In this document: in pieces, positions 63,801-64,000 of the stretch
Position numbering within the stretch: the first letter of the stretch is position 1
Layout of the letters: the number at the start of each line of letters is the position of its first letter
DNA from: Quercus robur
Taxonomy: Eukaryota; Streptophyta; Magnoliopsida; Fagales; Fagaceae
Reading direction: 5' to 3'
DNA length: 64,000 nucleotides
Assembly: GCF_932294415.1 (NCBI RefSeq)
Contig: NC_065535.1
Coordinates: 23,152,782 to 23,216,781 of the forward strand
Made by a program: the position numbers and the translations under genes
The notes under the pieces: model-generated
Told to the model about the DNA's origin: nothing
Database searches by the model: none
The model's input: only the letters and a program-made list of their open reading frames with translations

Positions 63801-64000
63801 GCTGCAAAAAGTTTGTGTCGTATCAGCTATAATTAATAGGTTTGTGTAATGTGCAATATTGGTTAGTGACATTGAATAGATAGATTAAATGTGCAATATT
63901 GGTTAGTGTCATAACAAAATTGTACTCTCCTTTCATAAGTAATAAAAATTCTATACTAAACAATCAAAAAGTTTGCAAGATCAAGAACATATACATTAGT
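63801..64000. other. Upstream flank of the PMD gene
   Basis: AT-rich, with GTGCAATATTGGTTAGTG repeated at about 63850 and 63892. No gene seen before the window edge. Confidence 0.4.

Overview
This window is nuclear DNA of a flowering plant, most likely a woody eudicot. The signs are spliced plant genes with GT-AG introns, telo-box and CT-rich leader motifs, and a dense load of plant retrotransposons and MITEs. The repeat style recalls Fagaceae (oak or chestnut), but that is an impression and was not tested. I see only three convincing host genes: a DEAD-box mRNA-export helicase of the UAP56 family (10616-16381, 11 coding exons, 428 aa); a small chloroplast-targeted protein resembling Arabidopsis At4g13200 (27086-32674, 3 exons, 216 aa); and a single-exon protein with an RRM-like C-terminus (54463-55302, 279 aa). 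Everything else is transposon-derived or unassigned AT-rich spacer.

Region 1-10012 is most of a Tat-lineage Ty3/gypsy element lying on the minus strand: 5' LTR at 9335-10012, then gag-protease, RT-RNase H and integrase, an 81-bp tandem array, and an extra gene in antisense orientation (13-2421). Its 3' LTR lies beyond the left edge. Its 5' LTR abuts the UAP56 promoter head to head. Region 18542-23685 is a complete non-autonomous relative, with near-identical LTRs, a 5-bp TSD, no pol, and its own 81-bp array with the same core. A solo LTR (24528-25249) and several MITEs follow before the At4g13200-like gene.

Region 33-53 kb is a nest of elements. Four solo LTRs of one family occur, three with a perfect or nearly perfect TSD. 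There is an inverted duplication of a plant-mobile-domain fragment (38565-39652). A decayed Ty1/copia element (39882-47084) has its gag zinc knuckle split by a 1685-bp Mutator-type element with a 9-bp TSD. A second copia remnant (about 48240-52377, minus strand) hosts two of the solo LTRs.

Region 57-64 kb holds a CACTA-like terminal sequence, six 29-bp palindromes arranged partly in pairs, a decayed MuDR-type transposase (60232-62067) and a decayed plant-mobile-domain (MAIN-like) gene facing it tail to tail (about 62090-63800). Many stops in these elements are TAG or TGA where CAG or CGA is expected, as decay of methylated cytosines would give. The strongest candidates for something undescribed are the paired 29-bp palindromes, the PMD inverted duplication, the TAG-CAA-CCA context between protease and RT of the Tat element, and the antisense transcription units kept by the non-autonomous element.
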